From JAJRXK01 sp964593155 (GTDB taxonomy: Bacteria > Krumholzibacteriota > Krumholzibacteriia > JAJRXK01), in NCBI GenBank assembly GCA_964593155.1, contig CAZQHE010000001.1, positions 12,273 to 76,272 of the forward strand: a stretch of 64,000 nt of DNA, read 5' to 3'. The notes beneath the pieces were generated by a model, which saw nothing but the letters and a program-made list of their open reading frames with translations, made no database searches and was not told the origin of the DNA. Of this stretch, positions 11,570 to 19,815 are shown in pieces. The first letter of the stretch is position 1, and every line of letters begins with the position of its first letter. A program made the translations under genes and the position numbers.

Positions 11570-12460
11570 CTAGATTCCGAGAGAGAGTCCGAGCGAGAAC
11601 GTGGTCTGGTCGCCCACGCCGAGCTCGCCGTTGAGTCTGAACACGAGCAGCTTCAGGGCCGCGCCCAGCGTGAGCTGGACGTTCGTCTGATCGTCGAAGT
11701 CGACGTCGATGGTCTCGGTCTCGCCGACGGCGTCGAACTCGTACTCGCTGCTCATCGACGACATGTGCAGGGCGAGGCCGGCGTAGGGTTCGACGAAGGG
11801 GAAGCTGCGGCTGGCCTGCACGCCGAGCGAGGTCTGGGAGAAGTCGACGAGGCCGTCGCCGATCTCGAAGGTCTGGTACATGACCGAGGCGGAGAGCGCG
11901 ACCGGCGAGGCGGGGACGTACTGCGAGATGCTGTGGCGCGCGCCGATCCCGAAGAGCGAGACGTCGCCGATGTCGTCCTCGCCGAACTCTCCCGTGAAGA
12001 AGCGTAGCATGGCCTCGGTGCCCATGAATCCGCCCACGACGAGTTGCGGGGCGGCGATCGGCAACCGGTCGATGTCGAGTCCGCCGGGGAACTGGAAGCT
12101 GGTGCCGCCGGGACCCTGCACCGGATCGGGATCGGTGTCGCCGATCACCGTCGGGGCCTCGTAGGAGCCGGTTCCGGGGAAGTAGTCCTCGGCGGTGGCC
12201 TGGAAGGTGCGGTCGTCGTCGCTGAACTGCACGAGCATCGCGCGTGCGGCGACCCGGAAGTAGGGACGGGCCTTCGGGATCTCGGCGGTCGTGAACAGAC
12301 CGCTGCCGAGGCCCGAGCTGATGGTGTCGCGGAAGGGCTCGAGATAGCCCGCGGCGTTGTTCTCGGTGTACGAGGAGAGGTTCTCCTCGATCTGGGCCGA
12401 CGCGGCCAGTGGCAGCGTCAGCAGCGCGGCCGCGAGTACGGCCGTCGAACGGAACGACAT
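11570..12460 (-). CDS. Predicted outer-membrane beta-barrel protein
   Basis: A 296-residue protein with a Sec signal peptide (MSFRSTAVLAAALLTLPLAASAQ) and a C-terminus typical of a barrel strand, ending in SLGLSLGI. The central and C-terminal parts alternate hydrophobic and polar residues, with repeated aromatic girdle-like positions. DUF6588-like proteins of similar size look like this, but I cannot confirm that family. The ATG at 12460 is chosen because the signal peptide begins there. The upstream gap to the divergent hox operon is about 440 bases and would hold its promoter. The downstream lipoprotein is probably cotranscribed. Confidence 0.7.
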   Translation of the reverse strand: MSFRSTAVLAAALLTLPLAASAQIEENLSSYTENNAAGYLEPFRDTISSGLGSGLFTTAEIPKARPYFRVAARAMLVQFSDDDRTFQATAEDYFPGTGSYEAPTVIGDTDPDPVQGPGGTSFQFPGGLDIDRLPIAAPQLVVGGFMGTEAMLRFFTGEFGEDDIGDVSLFGIGARHSISQYVPASPVALSASVMYQTFEIGDGLVDFSQTSLGVQASRSFPFVEPYAGLALHMSSMSSEYEFDAVGETETIDVDFDDQTNVQLTLGAALKLLVFRLNGELGVGDQTTFSLGLSLGI

Positions 12461-12632
12461 GATCGAGATCCTCCGGGTGTCCGCCGGATGCGGAGATCGG
12501 GTTCGGGCGAAACGTCGGGCGGGAGTTCGTGGGCGATGGAGGGCGTGGGTCCGACGCCCCTCGATTGTGCCACAAGCCCGCCGGGGACGGCCACGTCCGG
12601 AACGCGACCGCACCCATCGACTGGGAACACGC

Positions 12633-12660
12633 GACCGGGCGTGTCGGCACACGCCCGGTC
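12633..12660. repeat. Perfect inverted repeat, 12-base arms, 4-base loop
   Basis: GACCGGGCGTGT (12633-12644) and its exact complement ACACGCCCGGTC (12649-12660) enclose CGGC. It lies between two divergently transcribed genes, so it is not in the position of a terminator for either, and no T run follows on either strand. It could be an operator or a leader RNA hairpin. Confidence 0.7.
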
Positions 12661-12696
12661 GGCGCCGGACCGCCGCAAGTGGTGTACCTGAATCAT

Positions 12697-12712
12697 TGTG
12701 TATCGGATCACA
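12697..12712. promoter_or_regulatory. CRP/FNR-family-like operator upstream of hoxF
   Basis: TGTGT-ATCGGA-TCACA matches nine of ten fixed positions of the CRP consensus TGTGA-N6-TCACA. It lies about 190 bases before hoxF, in the local A/T-rich part of the divergent region. Family regulators often control hydrogenase genes. Which regulator binds, if any, is inference. Confidence 0.45.
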
Positions 12713-12901
12713 GCTTTGGAATCGCGCGGATTCGCGCCTCGGTGTTCCCTGTCGGGCGAGTCGTCGCCGGGATCGCGCGTTTCATCAGGGATGGCGGTCC
12801 CGGACCGTGGAACACAGCGGCCGTTCCACTCGACCCGACGGCCGTGAGCCTGCCCCTCCGACCGCCGCGCCGCGTGGGACGGCTCCTCCCCGGGAGCCAC
12901 C

Positions 12902-14764
12902 ATGCACCCACGGCAGCAGCCGCTGCACGGCACCGATCCGGCCCGTGCGGTGGAGGCGATCTGCGACCACTTCGGCCGCGATCGCACCCGTCTGATGGAC
13001 ATCGCCCTGGAGGTGCAGCGCGAGCTCGGGCACCTCGACGACGACACCGTCGACCGCGTCGCGCGGACGCTGGACATCCCGCGCGTCGACGTGAAGAGCC
13101 TCGTGACCTTCTACTCGTTCCTGCGCCACGAGCCGGCGGGCGCGCGGACCATCCGCGTGTGCGACGACGTCGTCGACCGCCACCAGGGGGCCGACGCGGT
13201 GGCCGCGGCCTTCGAGGACGAACTGGGCGTGGCCATGGGGCAGACCACGCCCGACGGCGACTTCCACCTCGACTGGACGGCATGCATCGGTCTGAGCGAC
13301 CAGGCTCCGGGCGTGCTCGTGGACGACGTGCCGGTGACGGACGTCACCCCGTGGAAGGCGCGATGGATCGTGCGCGAACTCCGGCGCCACGGCGATCCGC
13401 GACGCCTGGTCCGCCAACTCGGCGACGGCAACAATGCCCACCCGTTGGTGCGCTCGATGGTGCGCAACAACGTGCGCCAGCCGGGTCCGGTGCACTTCGA
13501 CGACGAGCGCGCGGCCGAGGCCGGGCTCCACGCGGCGTTGCAGCGCGCTCCGCTCGACGTGATCGACGAGGTCGAGCGCTCCGGGCTGCGCGGCCGCGGC
13601 GGGGCGGGCTTTCCGACCGGCACCAAATGGCGCCTGGCGCGCAACGCCGCGGGCGGGCAGCGCTACGTGTTCTGCAATGCCGACGAAGGCGAGCCGGGCA
13701 CCTTCAAGGACCGTGTACTGCTCACCGAGCGCCCCGACCAGGTGATCGAGGGCATGACCATCGCCGCCTGGGCGCTCGGCGCGAGCGAGGGCATCGTGTA
13801 CCTGCGGGCCGAGTACGCCTACCTGCGTCCCCACCTCGAGGACGTCCTGCGCCGTCGTCGTCGTCGCGGTCTCCTGGGACGGGCCGTCCTCGGGGTCGAG
13901 GACTTCGACTTCGACGTGCGGATCCAGATGGGTGCGGGGGCCTACGTCTGCGGCGAGGAGACCTCGTTGATCTCGTCGTGCGAGGGCCTGCGTGGTGACC
14001 CGAAGGACCGCCCGCCCTTCCCCGTGCAGAAGGGCTTCATGGGCAATCCCACGCCCGTGAACAACGTCGAGACCTTCAGCTGCGCGGCGCGGATCCTCGA
14101 GCACGGCGCCGGGTGGTTCGCCGGACAGGGCATCGGCGACATGGCCGGGACCAAGCTCTACAGCGTGTGTGGGGACTGCGAGCACCCCGGGGTGTACGAG
14201 CTGCCCTTCGGCACCCGGTTGCGCGACCTGCTCGAACGGGTCGGGGCGACCGGGAGTTCGGCGGTGTGCGTGGGAGGCCCCTCGGGGTCCATGGTCGCAC
14301 CCTCGGACTTCGACCGCCGGCTCGGCTACGGCGACCTGTCGACCGGCGGCGCGATCATCTGCTTCGACGCCACCCGCGACCCGCTGGAGATCGCGGCCGA
14401 ACAGCTCGACTTCTTCATCGACGAGAGCTGTGGCACCTGCACGCCCTGTCGGGTGGGCAACGTGGTCCTGCGCGAGCGCCTGCAGGACCTGCTCGACCAT
14501 CGCGCCACGCGGCGCGCCCTCGACGAATTGCAGGAGCTCGGCGAGACGATCTCGACCATGAGCCGGTGCGGACTGGGACAGACCTCGGCCCGGCCGGTTC
14601 TCAGCACGCTCGAGCACTTCCGCGACGCCTATACACGCCGCTGTGTGGAAGCCGAGGACCGACTCCGCCCCTCCTACGATCTCTCGGCGATGCTCGAGAT
14701 GTCGCGGGTGATCACCGGGCGTGAATCGAGCCACTTCCAGCCACCCGAGGAGATGCGCCGATGA
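12902..14764 (+). CDS. hoxF: NAD-reducing hydrogenase diaphorase large subunit HoxF (NuoE-NuoF-like fusion)
   Basis: HoxF binds FMN and NAD(H) and passes electrons between NAD and the hydrogenase module. Residues 1-170 are NuoE-like, and the rest is NuoF-like, with the FMN/NAD motif GRGGAGFPTGTKW near 231-243, NADEGEPGTFKDR, and a C-terminal [4Fe-4S] site at Cys510, Cys513, Cys516 and Cys556. In the NuoE-like part only Cys87 and Cys128 of the four [2Fe-2S] ligands remain, with Asp92 and Ser132 at the other two positions. This agrees with the Cupriavidus soluble hydrogenase, whose HoxF N-terminus also reads CIGLSDQ. It heads a coupled five-gene hox unit, overlapping hoxU by ATGA. Confidence 0.94.
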   Translation: MHPRQQPLHGTDPARAVEAICDHFGRDRTRLMDIALEVQRELGHLDDDTVDRVARTLDIPRVDVKSLVTFYSFLRHEPAGARTIRVCDDVVDRHQGADAVAAAFEDELGVAMGQTTPDGDFHLDWTACIGLSDQAPGVLVDDVPVTDVTPWKARWIVRELRRHGDPRRLVRQLGDGNNAHPLVRSMVRNNVRQPGPVHFDDERAAEAGLHAALQRAPLDVIDEVERSGLRGRGGAGFPTGTKWRLARNAAGGQRYVFCNADEGEPGTFKDRVLLTERPDQVIEGMTIAAWALGASEGIVYLRAEYAYLRPHLEDVLRRRRRRGLLGRAVLGVEDFDFDVRIQMGAGAYVCGEETSLISSCEGLRGDPKDRPPFPVQKGFMGNPTPVNNVETFSCAARILEHGAGWFAGQGIGDMAGTKLYSVCGDCEHPGVYELPFGTRLRDLLERVGATGSSAVCVGGPSGSMVAPSDFDRRLGYGDLSTGGAIICFDATRDPLEIAAEQLDFFIDESCGTCTPCRVGNVVLRERLQDLLDHRATRRALDELQELGETISTMSRCGLGQTSARPVLSTLEHFRDAYTRRCVEAEDRLRPSYDLSAMLEMSRVITGRESSHFQPPEEMRR

Positions 14765-15495
14765 CCGACCGTGTCGCGTTCACCATCGACGGTCAGGAGA
14801 TCCGCGGTCGACCCGACCAGACGGTGCTGGAGGCCGCCCAGGAGGCAGGGATCTGGATCCCCCGGTTGTGCCACGTCGAGGGCGTGACGCCGCACGGCGC
14901 GTGCCGCCTGTGCACGTGCTTCGTCGACGGCCGACCACAGTCGACCTGCACCTTCCCCGTGACCGAGGGCATCGAGGTCGAGAACGACACTCCGCGCCTG
15001 CACGAGCTGCGGCGGTGCGTGATCGAGATGCTCCTGGTCGAGGGCAACCACTTCTGCATGTTCTGCGAGGCCAGCGGCCACTGCGAGCTGCAGGCCCTGG
15101 CCTACCGCTTCGGCGTGACCCACACCCGGTACCGTCAGCTCTGGCCCGACCGCGACGTCGACGCCACGCACCCGGAGATCTGGATCGATCGCAATCGTTG
15201 CGTGCAGTGCGGACGCTGCGTGCGGGTGTCCCAGGAGATCGACCGCAAGAACACCTACCAGTTCACCGAGAGGGGCCTGCGCCAACGCGTGGCCGTGAAC
15301 GCGGCCGAGGGACTGGTGGGCACCGACGCGTCGGTCGACGACCGGGCGACCCATGCGTGTCCGACGGGGGCGCTGCTCCCGAAGCACGAGGGTTACTCGG
15401 TCCCGATCGGCCACCGCCGCTTCGACGAGGCACCGATCGGGTCCGAGTTGGAACGCGCGCGCCACGTCTCGAACAACGGGGAGGACCGGTCGTGA
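14761..15495 (+). CDS. hoxU: Hydrogenase diaphorase small subunit HoxU
   Basis: HoxU carries iron-sulfur clusters linking HoxF to HoxY. Visible ligands are a [2Fe-2S] set at Cys37, Cys48, Cys51 and Cys63, a His-ligated [4Fe-4S] set at His97, Cys99, Cys102 and Cys108, and a ferredoxin-like [4Fe-4S] set at Cys147, Cys150, Cys153 and Cys200. The second ferredoxin cluster of NuoG and cyanobacterial HoxU is absent: Ser157 takes its isolated Cys position and the distal CxxCxxC is missing. This is the short Cupriavidus-type HoxU. Length is 244 residues. Four-base overlaps at both ends couple it to hoxF and hoxY. Confidence 0.94.
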   Translation: MTDRVAFTIDGQEIRGRPDQTVLEAAQEAGIWIPRLCHVEGVTPHGACRLCTCFVDGRPQSTCTFPVTEGIEVENDTPRLHELRRCVIEMLLVEGNHFCMFCEASGHCELQALAYRFGVTHTRYRQLWPDRDVDATHPEIWIDRNRCVQCGRCVRVSQEIDRKNTYQFTERGLRQRVAVNAAEGLVGTDASVDDRATHACPTGALLPKHEGYSVPIGHRRFDEAPIGSELERARHVSNNGEDRS

Positions 15496-16037
15496 AGAAG
15501 GTCCGCGTGGCGACGGCGGCCCTGGCGGGCTGCTTCGGCTGCCACATGTCGCTGCTCGACATCGACGAACGCATTCTGAGCCTGATCGACCTCGTGGAGT
15601 TCGATCGCTCTCCCATCAACGACCTCAAGGACTTCGCGGCGCGCTGCGACGTGGGCCTGATCGAGGGCGCGTGCGCGACCGAGGAGAACGTGATCGTGCT
15701 GCGCCGCTATCGCGCCATGTGCGACGTGCTGGTGTCGGTGGGCGACTGCGCGGTGATGTCCGGCATCACCGGCGTGCGCAACACGGTGGGACTCGACGAG
15801 TGTCTCGAGGAGTCCTATCGGCGAGGCCCGACGCTGCACAATCCCGACGACCGCGTTCCCGACGACCCCGAGCTGCCACTGCTGCTCGAACACGTGGTTC
15901 CCTGCCACGAGGTCGTCGACATCGATCACCACGTTCCCGGGTGTCCGCCATCGGCCGACGCCCTGTGGACGGTGTTGTCGCAGTTGATCGGGGGCGAAGA
16001 GGTCGCCCTTCCGGTCCACCAGATCCGCTACGACTGA
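15492..16037 (+). CDS. hoxY: [NiFe] hydrogenase small subunit HoxY
   Basis: HoxY holds the proximal [4Fe-4S] cluster next to the Ni-Fe site. The four expected ligands are Cys14 and Cys17 (GCFGC), Cys86 (VGDCAVMSG) and Cys151 (PGCPPSAD). The protein is 181 residues and lacks a Tat signal, so the enzyme is cytoplasmic. A GTG start overlaps the hoxU stop. The N-terminal extension seen in the Cupriavidus protein is absent. Segments MSLLDIDERIL and VVPCHEVVDIDHHVPGCPP align well with group 3d small subunits. Confidence 0.94.
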   Translation: MKKVRVATAALAGCFGCHMSLLDIDERILSLIDLVEFDRSPINDLKDFAARCDVGLIEGACATEENVIVLRRYRAMCDVLVSVGDCAVMSGITGVRNTVGLDECLEESYRRGPTLHNPDDRVPDDPELPLLLEHVVPCHEVVDIDHHVPGCPPSADALWTVLSQLIGGEEVALPVHQIRYD

Positions 16038-16047
16038 GAGGACGGTC

Positions 16048-17508
16048 ATGGCTGCAGAGACGCAGACGACTCCGACCGGCGGCGCCCGGCGCGTGGTGAT
16101 CGATCCCCTGAGCCGGGTCGAGGGGCACGGCAAGGTGACCATCCGGCTCGACGAAGACGGCAAGGTGGAGCAGGCGCGGCTGCACATCGTGGAGTTCCGC
16201 GGCTTCGAGCGCTTCGTGCAGGGACGGCCCTACTGGGAAGTGCCGGTCCTCGTGCAGAGGCTGTGCGGGATCTGCCCCGTCAGCCACCACCTGGCCGCCG
16301 CCAAGGCCATGGACCGGATCGTGGGCGTGGACCGGCTGCCGCCCACGGCCGAGAAGGTTCGCCGCCTGATGCACTACGGGCAGATCCTGCAGTCGCACGC
16401 GCTGCACTTCTTCCACCTGTCGTCGCCCGATCTGCTCTTCGGCTTCGACGCGCCGGTGGAGGCCCGTAACGTGGTGGGGGTGGCGCGGGCGCACCCCGAT
16501 CTGGCCGTCATGGGAGTGACCATGCGCCGCTTCGGCCAGGAGGTGATCGAGGCAACCGCGGGCAAGAAGATCCACGGGACCGGCGCGATCCCCGGGGGTG
16601 TGAACAAGCCCGTCGACCGGGCCGACCGCGATCACCTGCGCGGTCAGGTCGACGAGATCCTCGCCGGGGCCGAGCGCGCGGTGAACGTCGCGCGCGACTA
16701 CACGCTGGCCCACCTCGACACCTTGCAGTCCTTCGCCGACTTCGAGTCGGCGCACCTGTCACTGGTGCGCCACGACGGAGCGCTCGACCTGTACGACGGC
16801 GACCTGCGGTGTCTCGAGGCCGACGGCACGCCGCGTCTGGACGCCGTGCCGGCCGAGTCCTACGCCGAGGTGCTGGGCGAGGAGGTGCGGTCGTGGTCGT
16901 ACATGAAGTTCCCCTTCGTGCGCGACCTCGGTCCGCGCGACGGCTGGTACCGGGTGGGCCCGCTCGCGCGCATGAACACCTGCGACTTCGTCCCGAGCCG
17001 ACAGGCCGAGATCGCGCGGCGCATGATGCACGAGGAACTCGGGCCGGAACTCTCGCGCATGACCATGGCCTACCACTGGGCCCGCATGATCGAGCTGCTG
17101 CACGCGGCCGAGGTCGTACGCGAACTGCTCGACGACCCCGAGATCGTCGGAAGGGACTTCCGGGCCCGAGGCGAGCGTCGCACCGAGGCCGTGGGCGCGA
17201 TCGAAGCTCCACGCGGCACCCTGTTGCACCACTACGAGGTCGACGAACGCGACCAGGTGGTCCGGGCGAACCTGATCGTCTCGACCACGCACAACAACGA
17301 GGCCATGAATCGGTCGGTCCGGCGGGTGGCCGAGGAGGACCTCCAGGGGGTGGAGATCACCGAGGGTCTCCTGAACCACGTGGAGGTGGCCATCCGCGCC
17401 TACGATCCGTGTCTCTCGTGCGCGACCCACGCCATGGGCCGCATGCCGCTGGTCGTCCAGCTCCACGACGCCCGGGGGGAGGTGATCGCCGAGCGGGCGC
17501 GGGACTGA
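16048..17508 (+). CDS. hoxH: [NiFe] hydrogenase large subunit HoxH
   Basis: HoxH contains the Ni-Fe active site for H2 cleavage and production. The N-terminal motif RLCGICPVSHH provides Cys73 and Cys76, and the C-terminal motif DPCLSCATH provides Cys455 and Cys458. After His461 there is a 25-residue tail of the kind removed by the maturation protease once nickel is loaded, so the precursor is intact. Length is 486 residues. It follows hoxY by ten bases with an AGAGGAC ribosome site. Signature context places it in NAD-linked group 3d (bidirectional or H2-oxidising). Confidence 0.95.
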   Translation: MAAETQTTPTGGARRVVIDPLSRVEGHGKVTIRLDEDGKVEQARLHIVEFRGFERFVQGRPYWEVPVLVQRLCGICPVSHHLAAAKAMDRIVGVDRLPPTAEKVRRLMHYGQILQSHALHFFHLSSPDLLFGFDAPVEARNVVGVARAHPDLAVMGVTMRRFGQEVIEATAGKKIHGTGAIPGGVNKPVDRADRDHLRGQVDEILAGAERAVNVARDYTLAHLDTLQSFADFESAHLSLVRHDGALDLYDGDLRCLEADGTPRLDAVPAESYAEVLGEEVRSWSYMKFPFVRDLGPRDGWYRVGPLARMNTCDFVPSRQAEIARRMMHEELGPELSRMTMAYHWARMIELLHAAEVVRELLDDPEIVGRDFRARGERRTEAVGAIEAPRGTLLHHYEVDERDQVVRANLIVSTTHNNEAMNRSVRRVAEEDLQGVEITEGLLNHVEVAIRAYDPCLSCATHAMGRMPLVVQLHDARGEVIAERARD

Positions 17509-17524
17509 GCGCGAGGCGGCGGAG

Positions 17525-17989
17525 ATGGAGGCACCCAGCGTACTGATCGTGGGATTCGGCAACCCGGGCCGGGGCGACGACGGCCTCGGCCCGGCCCTGG
17601 CCGAGGAGATCGCCGCCGCGCGCCTGCCGGGGGTGACCGTCGAGATCGACTACCAGCTGGCGGTCGAGCACGCGGCCATGGTCGCGGCCTGCTCCACGGT
17701 GTACTTTCTCGACGCCACGGTCGATGCAACGTGCGATCCCTTCGCCGTGCAGCCCCTGCTGCCGGAACCGGGATTGGACTTCACCAGCCACTCCCTGCCA
17801 CCGGCCCGAGTGCTCGCGCTGGCGCAGGACCTGTACGGAGCCCGACCGGAGGCCTGGATGCTGAGCGTGGCGGGCGAGCGTTTCGACGTCTTCGACACCC
17901 GCCTGTCGCGTCCGGCCCGCCGCCGTCTGCAGGTGGCGAAACGCTACCTCGTCGATCGCATCGGCCGCGGTGCGATGAACCCTTCGTGA
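17525..17989 (+). CDS. hoxW: Hydrogenase maturation endopeptidase HoxW
   Basis: This protease cuts the C-terminal tail of HoxH after nickel insertion. The N-terminal motif VGFGNPGRGDDGLGP is typical of the HybD/HoxW family. Likely nickel-sensing ligands by position are Asp19, Asp63 and His89 (inference from HybD). Length of 154 residues fits the family. It lies 16 bases after hoxH and ends by overlapping the GTG start of the next gene. No hypA-F genes for general Ni-Fe assembly are in the window, so these must be elsewhere. Confidence 0.9.
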   Translation: MEAPSVLIVGFGNPGRGDDGLGPALAEEIAAARLPGVTVEIDYQLAVEHAAMVAACSTVYFLDATVDATCDPFAVQPLLPEPGLDFTSHSLPPARVLALAQDLYGARPEAWMLSVAGERFDVFDTRLSRPARRRLQVAKRYLVDRIGRGAMNPS

Positions 17990-18783
17990 CCGATCGTCGT
18001 CCCGAGCACTTCGTCGACCAGGGCATGTTCGTGCGGGCACGTCGCGGCCGGTCCCGTGGGACGCTGGTGTGCGTGCACGGACTCGGCGAGTCGGGGCTGT
18101 GTTTCGAGAGGCTCTTCGACCTCGAGCCGCTCGACGCCTGGAATCTGCTGGTGTGCGACCTGCCGGGCTACGGGCGATCGGCCTGGCGCGATTCGACGCT
18201 CGCGTTGGAGGACCAGGCCGACCTGCTCGCCGGCTGGATCCGCGAGCGGGCACCGGCAGCGCCCCGTGTGGTCGTGGGCCACAGCATGGGAGGCGTCGTC
18301 GGCGTGCTGCTGGCCGAGCGGCACCCGGATGCCCTCGACCTGCTTCTGAACGTCGACGGGAATCTGTCACCGGGCGACTGCGTGTTCAGCGGTCGGGCCG
18401 TCGAGTGGTCGGCGGCCGCGTTCGAGCGCGGCGGTTTCGACCGTCTCCGCGACACCGTGTACCGGCAGGGCAGTCGCGAACGGGCGCAGCGCGGCTACTA
18501 CGCGAGCCTGTGCCTGGCCGATCCCCGGCAGTACCACCGCAACAGCGGCGAGTTGGTCGCGATCTCGGCCGACGAAGGACTGGCCGCGCGCATGGCGGCC
18601 CTCGCCGTGCCCGCACACTACGTCGCGGGCGTGCCCCGGGGCGCGAGCCCGCGCTCCCGCGAGCTCCTCGACACCAATGGCCTGTCCTGGACGGCCATCG
18701 AACCGGCGGGGCACTGGCCGTTCCTCGACCGACCCGAGGATTTCGCGCGGGCCCTGCTGGACGCGATCGCGCTCCACACCTGA
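17986..18783 (+). CDS. Alpha/beta-hydrolase fold protein coupled to hox operon
   Basis: A 265-residue alpha/beta hydrolase. The oxyanion segment VCVHGLGESG, nucleophile elbow VVGHSMGGVVG (Ser100) and C-terminal His in EPAGHWPFLDRPEDF form a complete family pattern. There is no signal peptide. The GTG start overlaps the hoxW stop (GTGA), so it belongs to the hydrogenase transcript. A second in-frame ATG lies 13 codons downstream but lacks a better ribosome site. The substrate is unknown, and alpha/beta hydrolases are not standard hydrogenase genes, so the link may be only transcriptional. Confidence 0.8.
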   Translation: MTDRRPEHFVDQGMFVRARRGRSRGTLVCVHGLGESGLCFERLFDLEPLDAWNLLVCDLPGYGRSAWRDSTLALEDQADLLAGWIRERAPAAPRVVVGHSMGGVVGVLLAERHPDALDLLLNVDGNLSPGDCVFSGRAVEWSAAAFERGGFDRLRDTVYRQGSRERAQRGYYASLCLADPRQYHRNSGELVAISADEGLAARMAALAVPAHYVAGVPRGASPRSRELLDTNGLSWTAIEPAGHWPFLDRPEDFARALLDAIALHT

Positions 18784-18811
18784 TCGCCCGCGGCCGCGTA
18801 CGACATCACAC

Positions 18812-18839
18812 TTGCGAAACGCAAATCGGGAAATACATT
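18812..18839 (+). promoter_or_regulatory. Candidate sigma-70-type promoter of carbonic anhydrase gene
   Basis: TTGCGA (18812-18817), a 16-base spacer and TACATT (18834-18839) lie in an A/T-rich patch between the hox operon and the carbonic anhydrase gene. A short palindrome TTGCG-AAA-CGCAA overlaps the -35 region and could be an operator. No other promoter-like stretch was seen in this 200-base gap. Confidence 0.4.
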
Positions 18840-18983
18840 TCCGGTGTGACTGCGCCACCTGGTCACGGTCGAGCCCACGGATCGAAGTGCTCTTCCGCCC
18901 CGACGGGTGGTTGCCCGTGGTGCCCGGCCCACAATCTCTCGGCACACCGTGGTCGTCGTGATCACGTCTTCCAGGAGGACAGC

Positions 18984-19718
18984 ATGTCCGCATTTCCCTG
19001 CGCGCCTCGTCGCGCCCTCGCGAGCTTCCTTGCCGTGGCGCACCTGCTGCCCGCGGCCGCCCTCGCCGACGAGGCGATCACCCAGACGAAGTCCACCCAG
19101 GCCGACATGAGCCCGGCCGAGGCGTTGGAGATGCTCAGTGAGGGCAACCAGCGCTTCGTGGACGAGAACATGCTCGAGCGCGACCTCATCGACCAGGTCG
19201 AGGCCACCGCGACAGGTCAGTATCCCTTCGGCGTCGTGCTCGGCTGCATCGACTCGCGCGTGCCGCCCGAGATCGTCTTCGACCAGGGCATCGGTGACAT
19301 CTTCGCGCCGCGGGTCGCGGGGAACTTCGTGAACGCCGACATCCTCGGCAGCATGGAGTTCGCGACGGCGGTCGCGGGCAGCAAGGTCGTCGTGGTGCTC
19401 GGCCACACGTCCTGCGGAGCGGTGAAGGGCACTGCCGACCAGGTCGAGCTGGGCAACCTCACGCACACGCTCAGCAACATCGCGCCGGCCATGTACTCGG
19501 TCGAGGGTCACCAGGGCGAGCGCAACTCGAAGAACGCCGAGTTCGTGCAGGCCGTGGCCGAGGCCAACGTGCACCACACCGTCCAGAACATCCTCGACCG
19601 CAGCCCGGTCATGAAGGATCTGGTGGACCAGGGCAAGCTGCTGGTCGTCGGCGCCATGCACGACGTCGCCACCGGCGAGGTCACCTGGTACGAGCACGAC
19701 CACCACTCGTCGCACTGA
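18984..19718 (+). CDS. Periplasmic beta-carbonic anhydrase
   Basis: Catalyses CO2/bicarbonate interconversion. Zinc ligands of the beta class are visible as Cys88 (with the Asp90-Arg92 dyad in GCIDSR), His141 and Cys144 (GHTSCGAVKG). A signal peptide ending near ALADE (residues 1-29) places it in the periplasm, which is less common than cytoplasmic beta enzymes. The ATG follows a strong AGGAGGA at 18973-18979. A perfect hairpin lies just downstream, so it is probably monocistronic. The next gene encodes a porin, which suggests a role in handling bicarbonate or CO2 at the envelope; this is inference. Confidence 0.92.
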   Translation: MSAFPCAPRRALASFLAVAHLLPAAALADEAITQTKSTQADMSPAEALEMLSEGNQRFVDENMLERDLIDQVEATATGQYPFGVVLGCIDSRVPPEIVFDQGIGDIFAPRVAGNFVNADILGSMEFATAVAGSKVVVVLGHTSCGAVKGTADQVELGNLTHTLSNIAPAMYSVEGHQGERNSKNAEFVQAVAEANVHHTVQNILDRSPVMKDLVDQGKLLVVGAMHDVATGEVTWYEHDHHSSH

Positions 19719-19740
19719 CCGAAGCCGCGCGTCCGATTCC

Positions 19741-19767
19741 GGAGCCGGTCCGCCCTGGACCGGCTCC
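19741..19767 (+). terminator. Rho-independent-type terminator after carbonic anhydrase
   Basis: Perfect 11-base arms GGAGCCGGTCC and GGACCGGCTCC enclose GCCCT, followed by GTTCTCCGTTC. It lies 22 bases after the stop codon. Confidence 0.75.
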
Positions 19768-19815
19768 GTTCTCCGTTCACCACCACACTGCGACCCCTCG
19801 ACCCCGAGGTACGCC

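Larger units (their letters stand above)
12461..12901. other. 441-base divergent intergenic region (barrel gene / hox operon)
   Basis: No convincing gene lies here. Recognisable content is a perfect 12-base inverted repeat at 12633-12660 and a CRP/FNR-like palindrome at 12697-12712, in the only locally A/T-rich part (about 12685-12725). The rest is GC-rich leader sequence before hoxF. Promoters for both flanking units must lie here. Confidence 0.7.

Noticed and set aside
12902..13400. A separate hoxE gene
   Set aside because: The NuoE-like part is fused to the N-terminus of HoxF and lacks two of the four cluster cysteines, as in Cupriavidus.
16048..17508. Possibility of a membrane-bound uptake hydrogenase
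   Set aside because: The small subunit lacks a Tat signal, and HoxF/HoxU provide an NAD(H) module, so a soluble NAD-linked group 3d enzyme fits instead.
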